From Acholeplasma granularum ATCC 19168 (GTDB lineage: Bacteria > Bacillota_I > Bacilli_A > Acholeplasmatales > Acholeplasmataceae): a DNA stretch of 64,000 nucleotides. This document shows positions 27,369 through 36,034 of this stretch, piece after piece. Positions within the stretch are counted from its first letter, which is position 1. The number at the start of each line of letters is the position of its first letter. Where the stretch lies: NCBI RefSeq assembly GCF_000526235.1, contig NZ_JAFR01000006.1, positions 62,001 through 126,000 on the forward strand, written 5' to 3'. Both the position numbers and the translations under genes were made by a program. The notes beneath the pieces were generated by a model. It was not told the DNA's origin and made no database searches. It saw only the letters and a list, made by a program, of their open reading frames with translations.

Positions 27369-28727
27369 ATGAAACCTAAATCTAACAAAAGAGAACTAAT
27401 TTTATATGGTAACATTTATAAGGTAATTTTAATATTAGCTTTACCTGTAATTTTAAATAACGTTATATTAGGTTTATATCAAATTATTGATAGTTTTTTC
27501 TCGGAGTCACTTGGAGATGGTGGTTTATCTGCCGTCTCCTTCACTGCTCCTATTATTGGTATATTAAATGCGGTTGGGGCAGCTTTAGCAGTTGCAACAA
27601 CATCATTAGTTGCACGTTATATTGGAAAATCAGAAATATTAAATGCTCGTAAAACAATGGCACAAGTGTTACTTATTACAAGTACAGTATCAGTAGTAAT
27701 TAGTTTTTTAGGTATTATTTTTTCTTATCAGATAGTTCATACGTTAAATGCAAGTGATCAATATATAGACTTAGCGAATCTTTATTTAAAGTATAATTTA
27801 ATAGGATTACCATTAAAGTTTATTGGAGACATATATTTTAGTTATAAAAGTGCACGTGGTGAAAATGTTCATACGATGCTTACGAGTTTAACAAGTATGT
27901 TAATTAAAATTATTTTATCGATAATTTTAGTACATCAAATGAAATTAGGAGTTTTAGGATTAGGGCTTGCAACAATCATGTCTTATTCAATCATTGTAAT
28001 TGTAGGAATTATTGATATGTTTGTTGTTCATACTGAATTTAAAATAAAGATAAGTGATTTTAAAGTAGCAAAAAATTTACTTATACCGTTTTTAATTATG
28101 ATAATACCTTTACTTATTGAGAAGACATCATTAAATTTTTCTCATGTAGTAGTAAACTATTTTATAACACAATTTGAACCAAGTGTCATTGCAGCTTATG
28201 GATTAACAAATAAAATTAATAGTTTATTTTTTATTATACCTACTTCAATTGGAACTGCCTTAATTGCTATTCTTGCACAGAATTTAACTGCAGGGCATCA
28301 TACTAGAAATAACAAAGCAATAAAAATAGGCTTGTTATTAGGTATATCATTTTCAGCTTTTGCAATTACATTTCTATATATATTTCAAATTCCAATAATC
28401 AATTTATTTACAAAAGACCCTGAGACAATTAGACATACAATAAATGCAATGAATACATACAGTCATACGGTATTTGCATGGGCTATTATGCAAATTGCAA
28501 TTGCTGTTTTCTATGCATCCGGTCATGGATTTGTCCCAATTATAATTAGTTTTTCCAGATTACTAATTTTTAGAATTCCAATATTATATGTTCTACTAGA
28601 GTTTACAAATTTAGGAGAGTATAGTATTTGGTATTGTATGTTGATTGCAAATATATTAGCTGCAATCTTGTCAATTGTGTTAATGCTACGTATCAAATGG
28701 CAAAAAACACCTAAGTATTTGCTATAA
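27369..28727 (+). CDS. MATE-family membrane transporter
   Basis: A 452-residue protein with about twelve membrane segments and the MATE features LALPVILNNVILGLYQIIDSFF (N-terminal) and AYGLTNKINSLFFIIPTSIGTAL (start of the second half). These cation-driven antiporters export drugs or metabolites. It starts 18 bases after the SDR stop behind AAGGATAG, so it seems to belong to the uronate operon, perhaps for export of keto-uronate intermediates. That link rests on position only. Confidence 0.85.
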   Translation: MKPKSNKRELILYGNIYKVILILALPVILNNVILGLYQIIDSFFSESLGDGGLSAVSFTAPIIGILNAVGAALAVATTSLVARYIGKSEILNARKTMAQVLLITSTVSVVISFLGIIFSYQIVHTLNASDQYIDLANLYLKYNLIGLPLKFIGDIYFSYKSARGENVHTMLTSLTSMLIKIILSIILVHQMKLGVLGLGLATIMSYSIIVIVGIIDMFVVHTEFKIKISDFKVAKNLLIPFLIMIIPLLIEKTSLNFSHVVVNYFITQFEPSVIAAYGLTNKINSLFFIIPTSIGTALIAILAQNLTAGHHTRNNKAIKIGLLLGISFSAFAITFLYIFQIPIINLFTKDPETIRHTINAMNTYSHTVFAWAIMQIAIAVFYASGHGFVPIIISFSRLLIFRIPILYVLLEFTNLGEYSIWYCMLIANILAAILSIVLMLRIKWQKTPKYLL

Positions 28728-28783
28728 AAATACAAATATAATATAATTATTTCATGTCATACGGTTTCTAGGAGGATCAAGTT

Positions 28784-29335
28784 ATGAAGGGATTAATCAT
28801 TTTTGAAGATGGAATGGAAGATAACGAAGGTATTTCTTCACGCGCCTTATTAAGAAGAGGCGCTGTTGAGGTTAATACTGTAACGACCAATCCTAAAAAA
28901 GAAGTTAGAACTGGATATGGATTAAAGGTTTATGTTGATTATCATATTGATGAAATAAGTTTAGCAGATTATGATTTTTTAATTATACCTGGTGGACCAT
29001 ATATTGCAAGTATCTATAATAAAGAAACAAAAATTAATGAAATTATAAGACATTTTTATGATAATAATAAACTAATCGGAGCAATCTGTGCAGCACCTAG
29101 ATTAATTGGTTACATGGGACTTTTAGACGGATTAGAATTTACATGTTATCCAGGTGTAGAATCTGATATTAAGGGTGGAATTTATCGACCTGATCTAAAG
29201 GTTAGTCATACAGGTAATATTTTAACAGCTAGAAGTTCTGGAACGGTTATAGAATTCATTTATGAAATGGTTCGTATTTTATTTAACCTTAAGAAAGCTG
29301 AAGCATTAATGAATCACCTAGTTTGGACAAAATAA
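28784..29335 (+). CDS. DJ-1/PfpI-family protein
   Basis: A 183-residue single-domain protein of the DJ-1/ThiJ/PfpI superfamily. The nucleophile elbow is GAICAAPRL with C102, and YDFLIIPGGPY is the usual preceding block. Relatives are glyoxalase III/deglycase-like or of unknown activity. A role in detoxifying reactive keto-aldehydes such as DEH would fit the neighbours but is inference. AGGAGG stands at its start and a T-tailed hairpin follows it, ending this region. Confidence 0.85.
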   Translation: MKGLIIFEDGMEDNEGISSRALLRRGAVEVNTVTTNPKKEVRTGYGLKVYVDYHIDEISLADYDFLIIPGGPYIASIYNKETKINEIIRHFYDNNKLIGAICAAPRLIGYMGLLDGLEFTCYPGVESDIKGGIYRPDLKVSHTGNILTARSSGTVIEFIYEMVRILFNLKKAEALMNHLVWTK

Positions 29336-29356
29336 TCTTCATAAATATTACAAGAT

Positions 29357-29400
29357 AAAGATGTTAACTCATTCAATTAAGCTTAACATCTTTTTATTTT
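29357..29400 (+). terminator. Rho-independent terminator after the DJ-1 gene
   Basis: AAAGATGTTAA (29357-29367) pairs with TTAACATCTTT (29383-29393), followed by T-rich sequence. Confidence 0.85.
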
Positions 29401-29513
29401 CCGCATAATCTCATAAAAACACATATATTTTTGTAAAATTCATCAAATAAAGTAAATAAAATTGATTCTATATAATATATTTATATAGACAATTGACACA
29501 TAAATTTATATAC

Positions 29514-29541
29514 TTGACATCAAAATAAATCAGTATATAAT
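29514..29541 (+). promoter_or_regulatory. topA promoter
   Basis: TTGACA (29514-29519), 16 bases, TATAAT (29536-29541); start about 30 bases before the topA ATG. No cre- or dre-like box overlaps it, as expected for a housekeeping gene. Confidence 0.8.
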
Positions 29542-29576
29542 GTATAAGGTAAGAAACCAAGGAGTTGAGATTATTT

Positions 29577-31364
29577 ATGTCAAATAAAGTAATCATCGTT
29601 GAATCACCAGCTAAATCAAAAACAATTGCCAGTTACTTTAATAATGAAGTGACTGTTTTATCCTCTGTAGGACATATTAGAGATTTAGCTACATCTGGAA
29701 AAGGTGGCCTGGGAATTGATGTTGATAATGATTTTAAACCAACATATAAAGCTATAACAGGTAAAGCAAAATTAATAAGTGAATTAAAAAAGAAAACAAA
29801 AGATAAAGAGATTTTAATCGCAACCGACCCGGACCGTGAAGGTGAGGCTATTGCATGGCACTTAGCAGATGAGTTAGGCCTTGATTTAAATGAAAATAAT
29901 CGAATTGTATTTAAAGAAATTACAAAACCAGCAATCCTTGAGGCACTAAACCATAAAAGAAAAATTGATATGGGTTTAGTAAACTCTCAAGAAAGTAGAA
30001 GAATACTAGATCGTATTATTGGTTTTAAATTATCTTCATTTTTAAGAAATAAAATCAAATCACAATCTGCAGGACGTGTACAAAGTGTTGCACTAAAACT
30101 TATTGTCGAACTAGAACGTGAAATATTAAAATTTGTACCTGAAACATATTACACCATACACGCACATTTTGGTAAAAATAAAGCTGACTATGTCATACCA
30201 AAAGATACAAAAATTAAAAAAGAAGAAGCAACTAAAATTGTAGAAACTTCTACTAATCCATTTACAGTAACAGATATTACAACCAAACAAACAACACGTA
30301 ATGCCAAACCACCATATATGACATCTACATTACTACAAGATGCAGTAAATAGTTTATATATGTCATCTGCTCGTACAATGCAAGTTGCATCAGAACTTTA
30401 TCAAGGTATTGAAATCAATGGTGAAATCATCGGTTTAATTACCTATATGAGAACAGATTCTAATCGTTTGAGTAAGGAATTCGTAGATCCTGCAAAACGT
30501 TATATTGAAAACGTTTATGGTAAAGAATATGTGGGTTTTTATAAAACAAGTAAAAAAGATTCAAGTCAAGACGCCCATGAAGCTATTAGACCAACAAACT
30601 TAAATCTTACACCTGATAGTTTAGAAAACCAATTATCAAAAGATCAATACAAACTCTATAAGAAAATCTATGAACGTGCACTTGGATCATTAATGGCTCC
30701 AGCTAAGTTTGATAACACTAAAATCACTTTAGAATCAAATGGTAATATGTATACTATGGATGGAAGCATACTTGTATTTGATGGACATTTAAAAGTTGTA
30801 AATGATAATGCAAAAGACAAATTACTGCCAAACTATAAAGTCGGTGAGAAACTAAATGCAAATAATGTTGAGATGATAGAAAAAGAAACTCAACCACCTG
30901 CAAGATTTAATGAAGCATCATTAATTAAAACACTTGAATCAAAAGGTATAGGTAGACCATCTACATATGCAACAATTATTAAAACGATTAAAGCTAGAGA
31001 CTATGTTACAGTAGAAGAAAAACGATTTAAACCAACTGAACAAGGTATATTAACAGTTGATACATTAAATACATACTTCGAACAAATAATGAATGTCGAC
31101 TATACATCTTTAATGGAAACTAAGCTTGATCAAATTGCAGAAGGCAATGTGGAACAAGTTAAACTACTAAGAGACTTTTATGATTCATTTATACCGGCAC
31201 TTGAAAATGCTAACGAGAAGATGGAAAAAATCAAACCAGTAGTTACTGATAAAATTTGTCCATTATGCGGACAACCTTTAGTGATTAGAAAATCTAAGTA
31301 TGGGCAATTCTACGGATGTAGTGGATTCCCTAAATGTAAATACATTGAACAAATTGAAAAATAA
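29577..31364 (+). CDS. topA: DNA topoisomerase I
   Basis: Relaxes negative supercoils through a 5'-phosphotyrosine intermediate. The Toprim domain shows IVESPAKSKTI (E9) and ATDPDREGEAIAWHLA; the catalytic tyrosine is Y290 in GLITYMRTDSNRLS. About 595 residues from the ATG at 29577. An upstream in-frame TTG at 29565 is less likely because AAGGAG (29558-29563) lies directly against it. Only one C4 zinc ribbon is present at the C-terminus (CPLCGQPL...CSGFPKC), where many Firmicutes enzymes have more, so the protein is short. A hairpin terminator follows. Confidence 0.96.
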   Translation: MSNKVIIVESPAKSKTIASYFNNEVTVLSSVGHIRDLATSGKGGLGIDVDNDFKPTYKAITGKAKLISELKKKTKDKEILIATDPDREGEAIAWHLADELGLDLNENNRIVFKEITKPAILEALNHKRKIDMGLVNSQESRRILDRIIGFKLSSFLRNKIKSQSAGRVQSVALKLIVELEREILKFVPETYYTIHAHFGKNKADYVIPKDTKIKKEEATKIVETSTNPFTVTDITTKQTTRNAKPPYMTSTLLQDAVNSLYMSSARTMQVASELYQGIEINGEIIGLITYMRTDSNRLSKEFVDPAKRYIENVYGKEYVGFYKTSKKDSSQDAHEAIRPTNLNLTPDSLENQLSKDQYKLYKKIYERALGSLMAPAKFDNTKITLESNGNMYTMDGSILVFDGHLKVVNDNAKDKLLPNYKVGEKLNANNVEMIEKETQPPARFNEASLIKTLESKGIGRPSTYATIIKTIKARDYVTVEEKRFKPTEQGILTVDTLNTYFEQIMNVDYTSLMETKLDQIAEGNVEQVKLLRDFYDSFIPALENANEKMEKIKPVVTDKICPLCGQPLVIRKSKYGQFYGCSGFPKCKYIEQIEK

Positions 31365-31387
31365 AAACGCCGTTTGGCGTTTTTTTC
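31363..31387 (+). terminator. topA terminator
   Basis: AAAAACGCC-GTTT-GGCGTTTTTT, a compact hairpin with A and T flanks. It could also stop transcription arriving from the convergent ROK gene. Confidence 0.92.
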
Positions 31388-31417
31388 TATTAATTAGTAC
31401 CAAATACATTCACTAAC

Positions 31418-31458
31418 TTGTATAGTCACTTGTTTTACCTGTCAATTATAGGTATAAT
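31418..31458 (+). promoter_or_regulatory. Orphan dre-like box and promoter-like sequence between convergent genes
   Basis: TTGTATAGTCAC (31418-31429) matches the box seen at 33199, 37766 and 40978. It is followed by TTGTTT (31430-31435), 17 bases and TATAAT (31453-31458), which would direct transcription antisense into the 3' end of the ROK gene. Confidence 0.4.
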
Positions 31459-31466
31459 ATATTTAG

Positions 31467-32345
31467 TTATATAGATAAGTGTTTTTCCTTAAAATGAATA
31501 AATGCTCCAATCATTCCTGAATCATTTTTATGAGTTGCAGCAACTAACTTGGTATACTTTCTTAAGTTTGGTGTAATCTTAGGTATAAAGAATTCATTAA
31601 GCTCATCAATAAAAGATTTTCTGCCTGTAATACCACCACCAATAACAATCATATCAGGGTTAAAAATATAGGTTAAATTGGCAAGCCCGATACTTAAATT
31701 GTTATAAAATTTTTGAACCAGTTCAATCGCTTTAGGATTTTTATTATCATAAAGATTATATACATCTAATCCGTTCTTTACTTGATCTCCAAACACTTCT
31801 TGAGCCTTTCTTACAAGTACGGATGTAGCTGCAAGATCTTCATATTTTTCTTCATTAATAAGCATTAGCCCAAACTCACCTGCATTATATGCAACACCTT
31901 CAAAAATATGATTATCAATTAAAATTGCTCCACCAATACCTGTACCAATTGTTAAAGCAATAGAAACCTTAGAGTTTTTGGCACCACCTAAAGTAGCTTC
32001 ACATAAAGCCATGGCATTAACATCATTAATTGCACTAACTTTAAGACCCGTCTTACTAGATAAGTATTCTACAATGTTTATACCAATATAATTCATTATT
32101 GAATTTGTAGCACTTAAAACCTCACCTGTATCAGAGTTAATCACTCCGGCAGATGAAATAGCAATCCCTTGTGGATTATAATGTTTTAGTGCTTCAACTT
32201 TTAATAAAATATCTTCTAAAATAAACTTTCCACCTAAAGGACCTTTAGAAGGAAATTTATCTTTAAATAAAAATTCGTTTAATTCATTGATGATACCGTA
32301 CTTAATTTCGGTTCCACCTATATCAAATGTCAAATAGTTTTTCAT
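31467..32345 (-). CDS. ROK-family sugar kinase lacking the zinc motif
   Basis: A 292-residue cytoplasmic sugar kinase. The ATP site is FDIGGTEIKYGI (residues about 5-16), with SAINDVNAMALCEA (catalytic Asp) and TIGTGIGGAIL. The ROK zinc signature CxCGxxGCxE is absent: the text after the AGEFGLML block has no cysteines. This is seen in the small BglK-like subgroup. With nanE and a GH20-like enzyme in the same locus, a ManNAc or GlcNAc kinase role is plausible, but a beta-glucoside or glucose kinase cannot be excluded. AAGGAAG precedes its ATG on the minus strand; it is divergent from the GntR gene. Confidence 0.82.
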   Translation of the reverse strand: MKNYLTFDIGGTEIKYGIINELNEFLFKDKFPSKGPLGGKFILEDILLKVEALKHYNPQGIAISSAGVINSDTGEVLSATNSIMNYIGINIVEYLSSKTGLKVSAINDVNAMALCEATLGGAKNSKVSIALTIGTGIGGAILIDNHIFEGVAYNAGEFGLMLINEEKYEDLAATSVLVRKAQEVFGDQVKNGLDVYNLYDNKNPKAIELVQKFYNNLSIGLANLTYIFNPDMIVIGGGITGRKSFIDELNEFFIPKITPNLRKYTKLVAATHKNDSGMIGAFIHFKEKHLSI

Positions 32346-32378
32346 TATTCATCACTTCCTTAAAATATCACTATAATT

Positions 32379-32406
32379 ATTATATAGATAAATATTAATA
32401 TTTCAA
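32379..32406 (-). promoter_or_regulatory. Promoter of the ROK kinase gene
   Basis: Read on the minus strand: TTGAAA (32406-32401), 16 bases, TATAAT (32384-32379). It lies in the 92-base divergent gap. No dre-like box is seen in this gap. Confidence 0.6.
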
Positions 32407-32437
32407 CAAATTTCAAATTAAAGGAGATTTAACATAT

Positions 32438-33148
32438 ATGTCAGAACCAATATACATGATAATACAAAATGATATAAAAAAAGATATCAATGATGGTGTA
32501 TTTCAAATAGGGGATTTAGTACCATCAGAAAATGAGCTTAAAGATAAATATAATGTATCTAGAATGACTGTTAGGCAAGCATTAAATAACTTGGTTAACG
32601 AAGGTTATTTATATCGTCATAAAGGTAAAGGTACATTTATTTCAGAACGTAAAATTGAAAAAAATATTCACGGTGTTCGTTCATTTACAGAAGAAATGGC
32701 TGCAATGAACCGTAAGGTATCTAATAAAATACTAAAGTTTGAAAAAATACTTGTTCCTAATACGATTGCTGACAAACTATTCTTATCAAAAAAAGATGAG
32801 GTTTATCATATTGAACGTGTAAGATATGGGGATGAAACACCAGTTTTATATGAACAACTCTACATTCCTGTTAAACTATTTAAAACAATCGAAGAATCAG
32901 ATTTAAAACACTCCTTTTATGAATATGTTGAAAAACAAATGGGTTTTCAAATTTCACACTGTTTACAATCTATTGAAGCTATAAAAACACCTGAGGAAAT
33001 TCACAACATATTAGCAGTTAAGGAAAATGATCCAACATTACTTATTGTAAGAAATACATTTTTATCTAATGGACGCCCATTTGAATATGTAAAGTCATTT
33101 TATAGAGGCGATCAATATAAGTTTGTACAACATGCAATTAAATCATAG
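32438..33148 (+). CDS. GntR/HutC-family regulator, NagR (YvoA)-like
   Basis: A 236-residue repressor with a winged-helix domain (about 1-70: GDLVPSENELKDKYNVSRMTVRQAL and GYLYRHKGKGTFIS) and a UTRA effector domain (about 80-236). NagR-type members sense GlcN-6-P or GlcNAc-6-P, which fits the kinase, GH20-like enzyme and NanE epimerase of this locus. Boxes of the form GTATAgwCAA at 31418, 33199, 37766, 37805 and 40978 resemble dre sites of this family and are its likely targets. AAGGAG stands before the ATG; a terminator follows. Confidence 0.87.
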   Translation: MSEPIYMIIQNDIKKDINDGVFQIGDLVPSENELKDKYNVSRMTVRQALNNLVNEGYLYRHKGKGTFISERKIEKNIHGVRSFTEEMAAMNRKVSNKILKFEKILVPNTIADKLFLSKKDEVYHIERVRYGDETPVLYEQLYIPVKLFKTIEESDLKHSFYEYVEKQMGFQISHCLQSIEAIKTPEEIHNILAVKENDPTLLIVRNTFLSNGRPFEYVKSFYRGDQYKFVQHAIKS

Positions 33149-33165
33149 TTCTTAAAAAAATATTT

Positions 33166-33197
33166 AATCAATGCGAAAGGTGCATTGATTTTTTTCT
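33166..33197 (+). terminator. Rho-independent terminator after the GntR gene
   Basis: AATCAATGC (33166-33174) pairs with GCATTGATT (33182-33190), followed by a run of T. Confidence 0.9.
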
Positions 33198-33198
33198 T

Positions 33199-33249
33199 AT
33201 GTATAGACAAGTTTTAAATAACTTGATATACTAATACAAACGTTTACAT
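33199..33249 (+). promoter_or_regulatory. Promoter of the second locus with dre-like and cre-like boxes
   Basis: TAGACA (33204-33209), 17 bases, TATACT (33227-33232). The dre-like ATGTATAGACAAG (33199-33211) covers the -35. The palindrome AAACGTTT in ACAAACGTTTACAT (about 33236-33249) lies on the start site and resembles the CcpA-type boxes of the first locus. Confidence 0.75.
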
Positions 33250-33264
33250 TTAGTGAGGTATGAA

Positions 33265-34182
33265 ATGGAAAAAATATTAGATTTAAAACATATTAGCATA
33301 GAAAAGCAACATTGTTTTGGTGGTGCTTGGTATTATAAGGTCATGAGTAAACCATATGATTTTAATGGAATTGAAGGTGTAATTACATTACCAATGCCTT
33401 TAATTAATCGCTTTAAAGATAATATCGAACCAAATTTACCAATAGACTTTAATCATAAAAACTTAGATGTGTCATCAATTTATATGGGTGGACATGCAAA
33501 ATATGAATCCGATGTAGGACTTGCTTTATCAAGAGCTAATTTAGATGGTAATGTGACAGAAGGAAGTTGTGTATACCGTCCATTTTGGCGTTATATTACA
33601 GATGGTTTTGATGATGCTGGTACATATGATTTAAAAAACAACCGTAACTATAGTGCAAGCATTCTAAACAACAAAGATGGAATTAAAAATGTGTATGCAC
33701 ATTATCATCCAAGTTTTTCGGAATTTTATTACCTACCAGGTGATAAATTGCTGATGCGATTAACAAGTCCAAAACCTAACTACTTAGTTTTAGAAATTAA
33801 AGTGTTAGAAGTATCTAAACTAGAATACAGTATAAACTTTAGAAAAAAATATAACCTAAAACAACCACAAGATTTCAAATCACCACAAATGAGTTCACCA
33901 GGACACGGTGTTAAAGGTATAAAAACATATAAGCGTGTAAATGCAATTGATCAAGTAAGCAATGAAGGCAAAGAAGCAATTTTAACAAAAACTGTGATAA
34001 AGGATGCCATTTGGAATAGTTGTCACTTATTATATAAAGAAGATGGTAAACAATATAAAACACCTTTTAATGAGGATATATCCGTACAAATGGCATGCCC
34101 ACTTGAAAATGCGTTTATTACTACTGCAATTGATGAAAAAACAGGTGGTCAAAAAATCACTATTTCACCAATAAGAGGCTAA
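33265..34182 (+). CDS. Unknown protein, paralogue 1 of 3 (GAWY-YMGG family)
   Basis: About 305 residues, no signal peptide or membrane segment, probably cytoplasmic. I do not recognise the family. It shares colinear blocks with the products at 54757 and 60652: CFGGAWYYKVMS near 16-27, SIYMGGHAKYESDVGLAL near 71-88, YRPFWRYI near 105, PGDKL and SPKPNYLVLEIKVLE near 165-190, then SPGHGV, KRVNAIDQVSNEGK and TGGQKITISP. The pattern is beta-rich. I start at ATG 33265 because GAGG stands six bases upstream, whereas the in-frame GTG at 33253 has no ribosome site. It is first in an operon with glycosidases, so a glycan-binding or glycan-modifying role is inferred. Confidence 0.72.
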   Translation: MEKILDLKHISIEKQHCFGGAWYYKVMSKPYDFNGIEGVITLPMPLINRFKDNIEPNLPIDFNHKNLDVSSIYMGGHAKYESDVGLALSRANLDGNVTEGSCVYRPFWRYITDGFDDAGTYDLKNNRNYSASILNNKDGIKNVYAHYHPSFSEFYYLPGDKLLMRLTSPKPNYLVLEIKVLEVSKLEYSINFRKKYNLKQPQDFKSPQMSSPGHGVKGIKTYKRVNAIDQVSNEGKEAILTKTVIKDAIWNSCHLLYKEDGKQYKTPFNEDISVQMACPLENAFITTAIDEKTGGQKITISPIRG

Positions 34183-34186
34183 ATAA

Positions 34187-36034
34187 ATGAAAAAAATATG
34201 GATCTTACTACTTATACCATTCGTTTTTGGATTTACTTTCTTTTCAACGGGATTAGATTATGTTGTCTTAGATGAGGTTATATCACAAGTAGATGGTGTT
34301 ACACATCAAAGAATACAAGCTAATTTATATAATGATAATCAAACAAAATCTATACAGGAAATAAGTATTTTAAAGAAAGACGAAACAATCGAAACCACAG
34401 TTTGGAGTTACTTTGGTCCGGATGGAACATTAATTAATAAAGATATACTAACAATTGCACAAGATTTTGAAACTAAACACCCTGAATATGAGGTATTAGC
34501 TGGAATTAATGGTGATTATTTTACAACTAACCAAACAATTAATTCAAACATCATATTTGGCTCAAAAGTTGTTAACCCTCAAAATCATAGTAAATATCTA
34601 TCAATTGAAATGGATTTGAATGGAACATTCATTAATAGTCATAAACAATTAACATTTAGCAATACTTTTTATGCATATATCTATGATAAAAATACTAATG
34701 CTTTATTTGATGTTGTAGAACTACTTCCAATAAATACTCGAACAGTAAATGATGGACAAACAAGTATTTTTTATAATTACAGCTCAATAAATAATACTGC
34801 TACAAATCACTATTCACTAGATATATTAGAAAAAAGTATTATTGGCCAACATCAAATGTTTTATGCCACAAATCCAACATTATTAAATACAAAAATTGAA
34901 ACATCGATTCAAAAACTTTCTATTATAACAAAAAATGATAATGTCATAAATTTACTTGATAATGGTGCAGCAATTAAAATTCAAAAAAGACCAACCCAAA
35001 TAGAAGAAACACATACTGTAGTGGGTGTTGATTCTAAAATTATTGATAATGGAACAATCAAACTATTTAGTGAAATTGGTGGGCAATCAGAATCAAACAA
35101 CACAGCAAGACATCCTAGAACAGGTATCGGTTTTGATCAAAATAATAATCCGATTCTATTTACTGTTGATGGCAGAAATCCGGGTATATCTGATGGGGTA
35201 AACTTAAGAGAGTTTGCTAAGATAATGGCTGAAAATGGTATATTAAATGGTTTTAATTTAGATGGTGGTGGCTCTACACAAGTATTTATAAAAAAAGATG
35301 GTGTACACCAAATGGTAAATAAACCAAGTGATACCTCACCTTATCGAAGAGTTTCAAATGCTATATTATTTATTAAACCAAAAGATAATAGTAAAGTTAT
35401 TGAAAATATAACATCCGAACATATTGAATTAACATTACCTAGTACAAATTATGAAGTTTATTTAAATGGTACAAAAATAAATCATACAACACCAAAGGTA
35501 GAAATAAATTTAAATCCATATAAAAATCAAGTTATTTCAGTAATTAATCCGTTAAATCATACACCAATATACCAAAAACTAATTTACTTATCTGAAATTA
35601 AAGGACCTACTATGCCAGTATTTTCAATTTCACATGAAATTAAAGGTACAAAAATAGAATTACTTATAGAGTTTTTAGACCCTGATTTTCTAATAAGTAA
35701 AATGAATGCGACAAATACCACAACTAACGAATTAAGAGTTGCACTGGTTCAATACATGGGTCTTCGTAAAGCTACATTTGATACAATTAATACAGGTAAA
35801 AATGATTTTATAATAGATTATGAACTTAAAAATGGTTATAAAGGACAACTTACATATAGTTATACACATAATGATGATATAGAAGAACCTGTTGTACCTG
35901 ATATACCATCAAACCCAGATAATAATGATTCAACAAATCTTTCACCAGCATTTTATATATTAACAATTTCTACTACAACAATACTTTTAGCAGGTATCAT
36001 CACATTGATGGTTATAATAAGGAGAAAAAAATGA
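34187..36034 (+). CDS. Membrane-anchored phosphodiester glycosidase (NAGPA domain)
   Basis: A 615-residue surface protein: signal peptide (about 1-20), NAGPA-type domain (about 100-400) and a C-terminal membrane anchor (about 580-612) ending in RRKK. The domain is seen in LAGINGDYF, ARHPRTGIGFDQNNNPILFTVDG and LDGGGSTQVF. The family is named for the enzyme removing GlcNAc from GlcNAc-1-phospho-6-mannose; bacterial members may cut sugar-phosphodiester bonds in glycans. No LPXTG is present, so anchoring is by the helix. It starts five bases after the 33265 gene and overlaps the GH20-like gene by four bases. The substrate is unknown. Confidence 0.82.
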   Translation: MKKIWILLLIPFVFGFTFFSTGLDYVVLDEVISQVDGVTHQRIQANLYNDNQTKSIQEISILKKDETIETTVWSYFGPDGTLINKDILTIAQDFETKHPEYEVLAGINGDYFTTNQTINSNIIFGSKVVNPQNHSKYLSIEMDLNGTFINSHKQLTFSNTFYAYIYDKNTNALFDVVELLPINTRTVNDGQTSIFYNYSSINNTATNHYSLDILEKSIIGQHQMFYATNPTLLNTKIETSIQKLSIITKNDNVINLLDNGAAIKIQKRPTQIEETHTVVGVDSKIIDNGTIKLFSEIGGQSESNNTARHPRTGIGFDQNNNPILFTVDGRNPGISDGVNLREFAKIMAENGILNGFNLDGGGSTQVFIKKDGVHQMVNKPSDTSPYRRVSNAILFIKPKDNSKVIENITSEHIELTLPSTNYEVYLNGTKINHTTPKVEINLNPYKNQVISVINPLNHTPIYQKLIYLSEIKGPTMPVFSISHEIKGTKIELLIEFLDPDFLISKMNATNTTTNELRVALVQYMGLRKATFDTINTGKNDFIIDYELKNGYKGQLTYSYTHNDDIEEPVVPDIPSNPDNNDSTNLSPAFYILTISTTTILLAGIITLMVIIRRKK

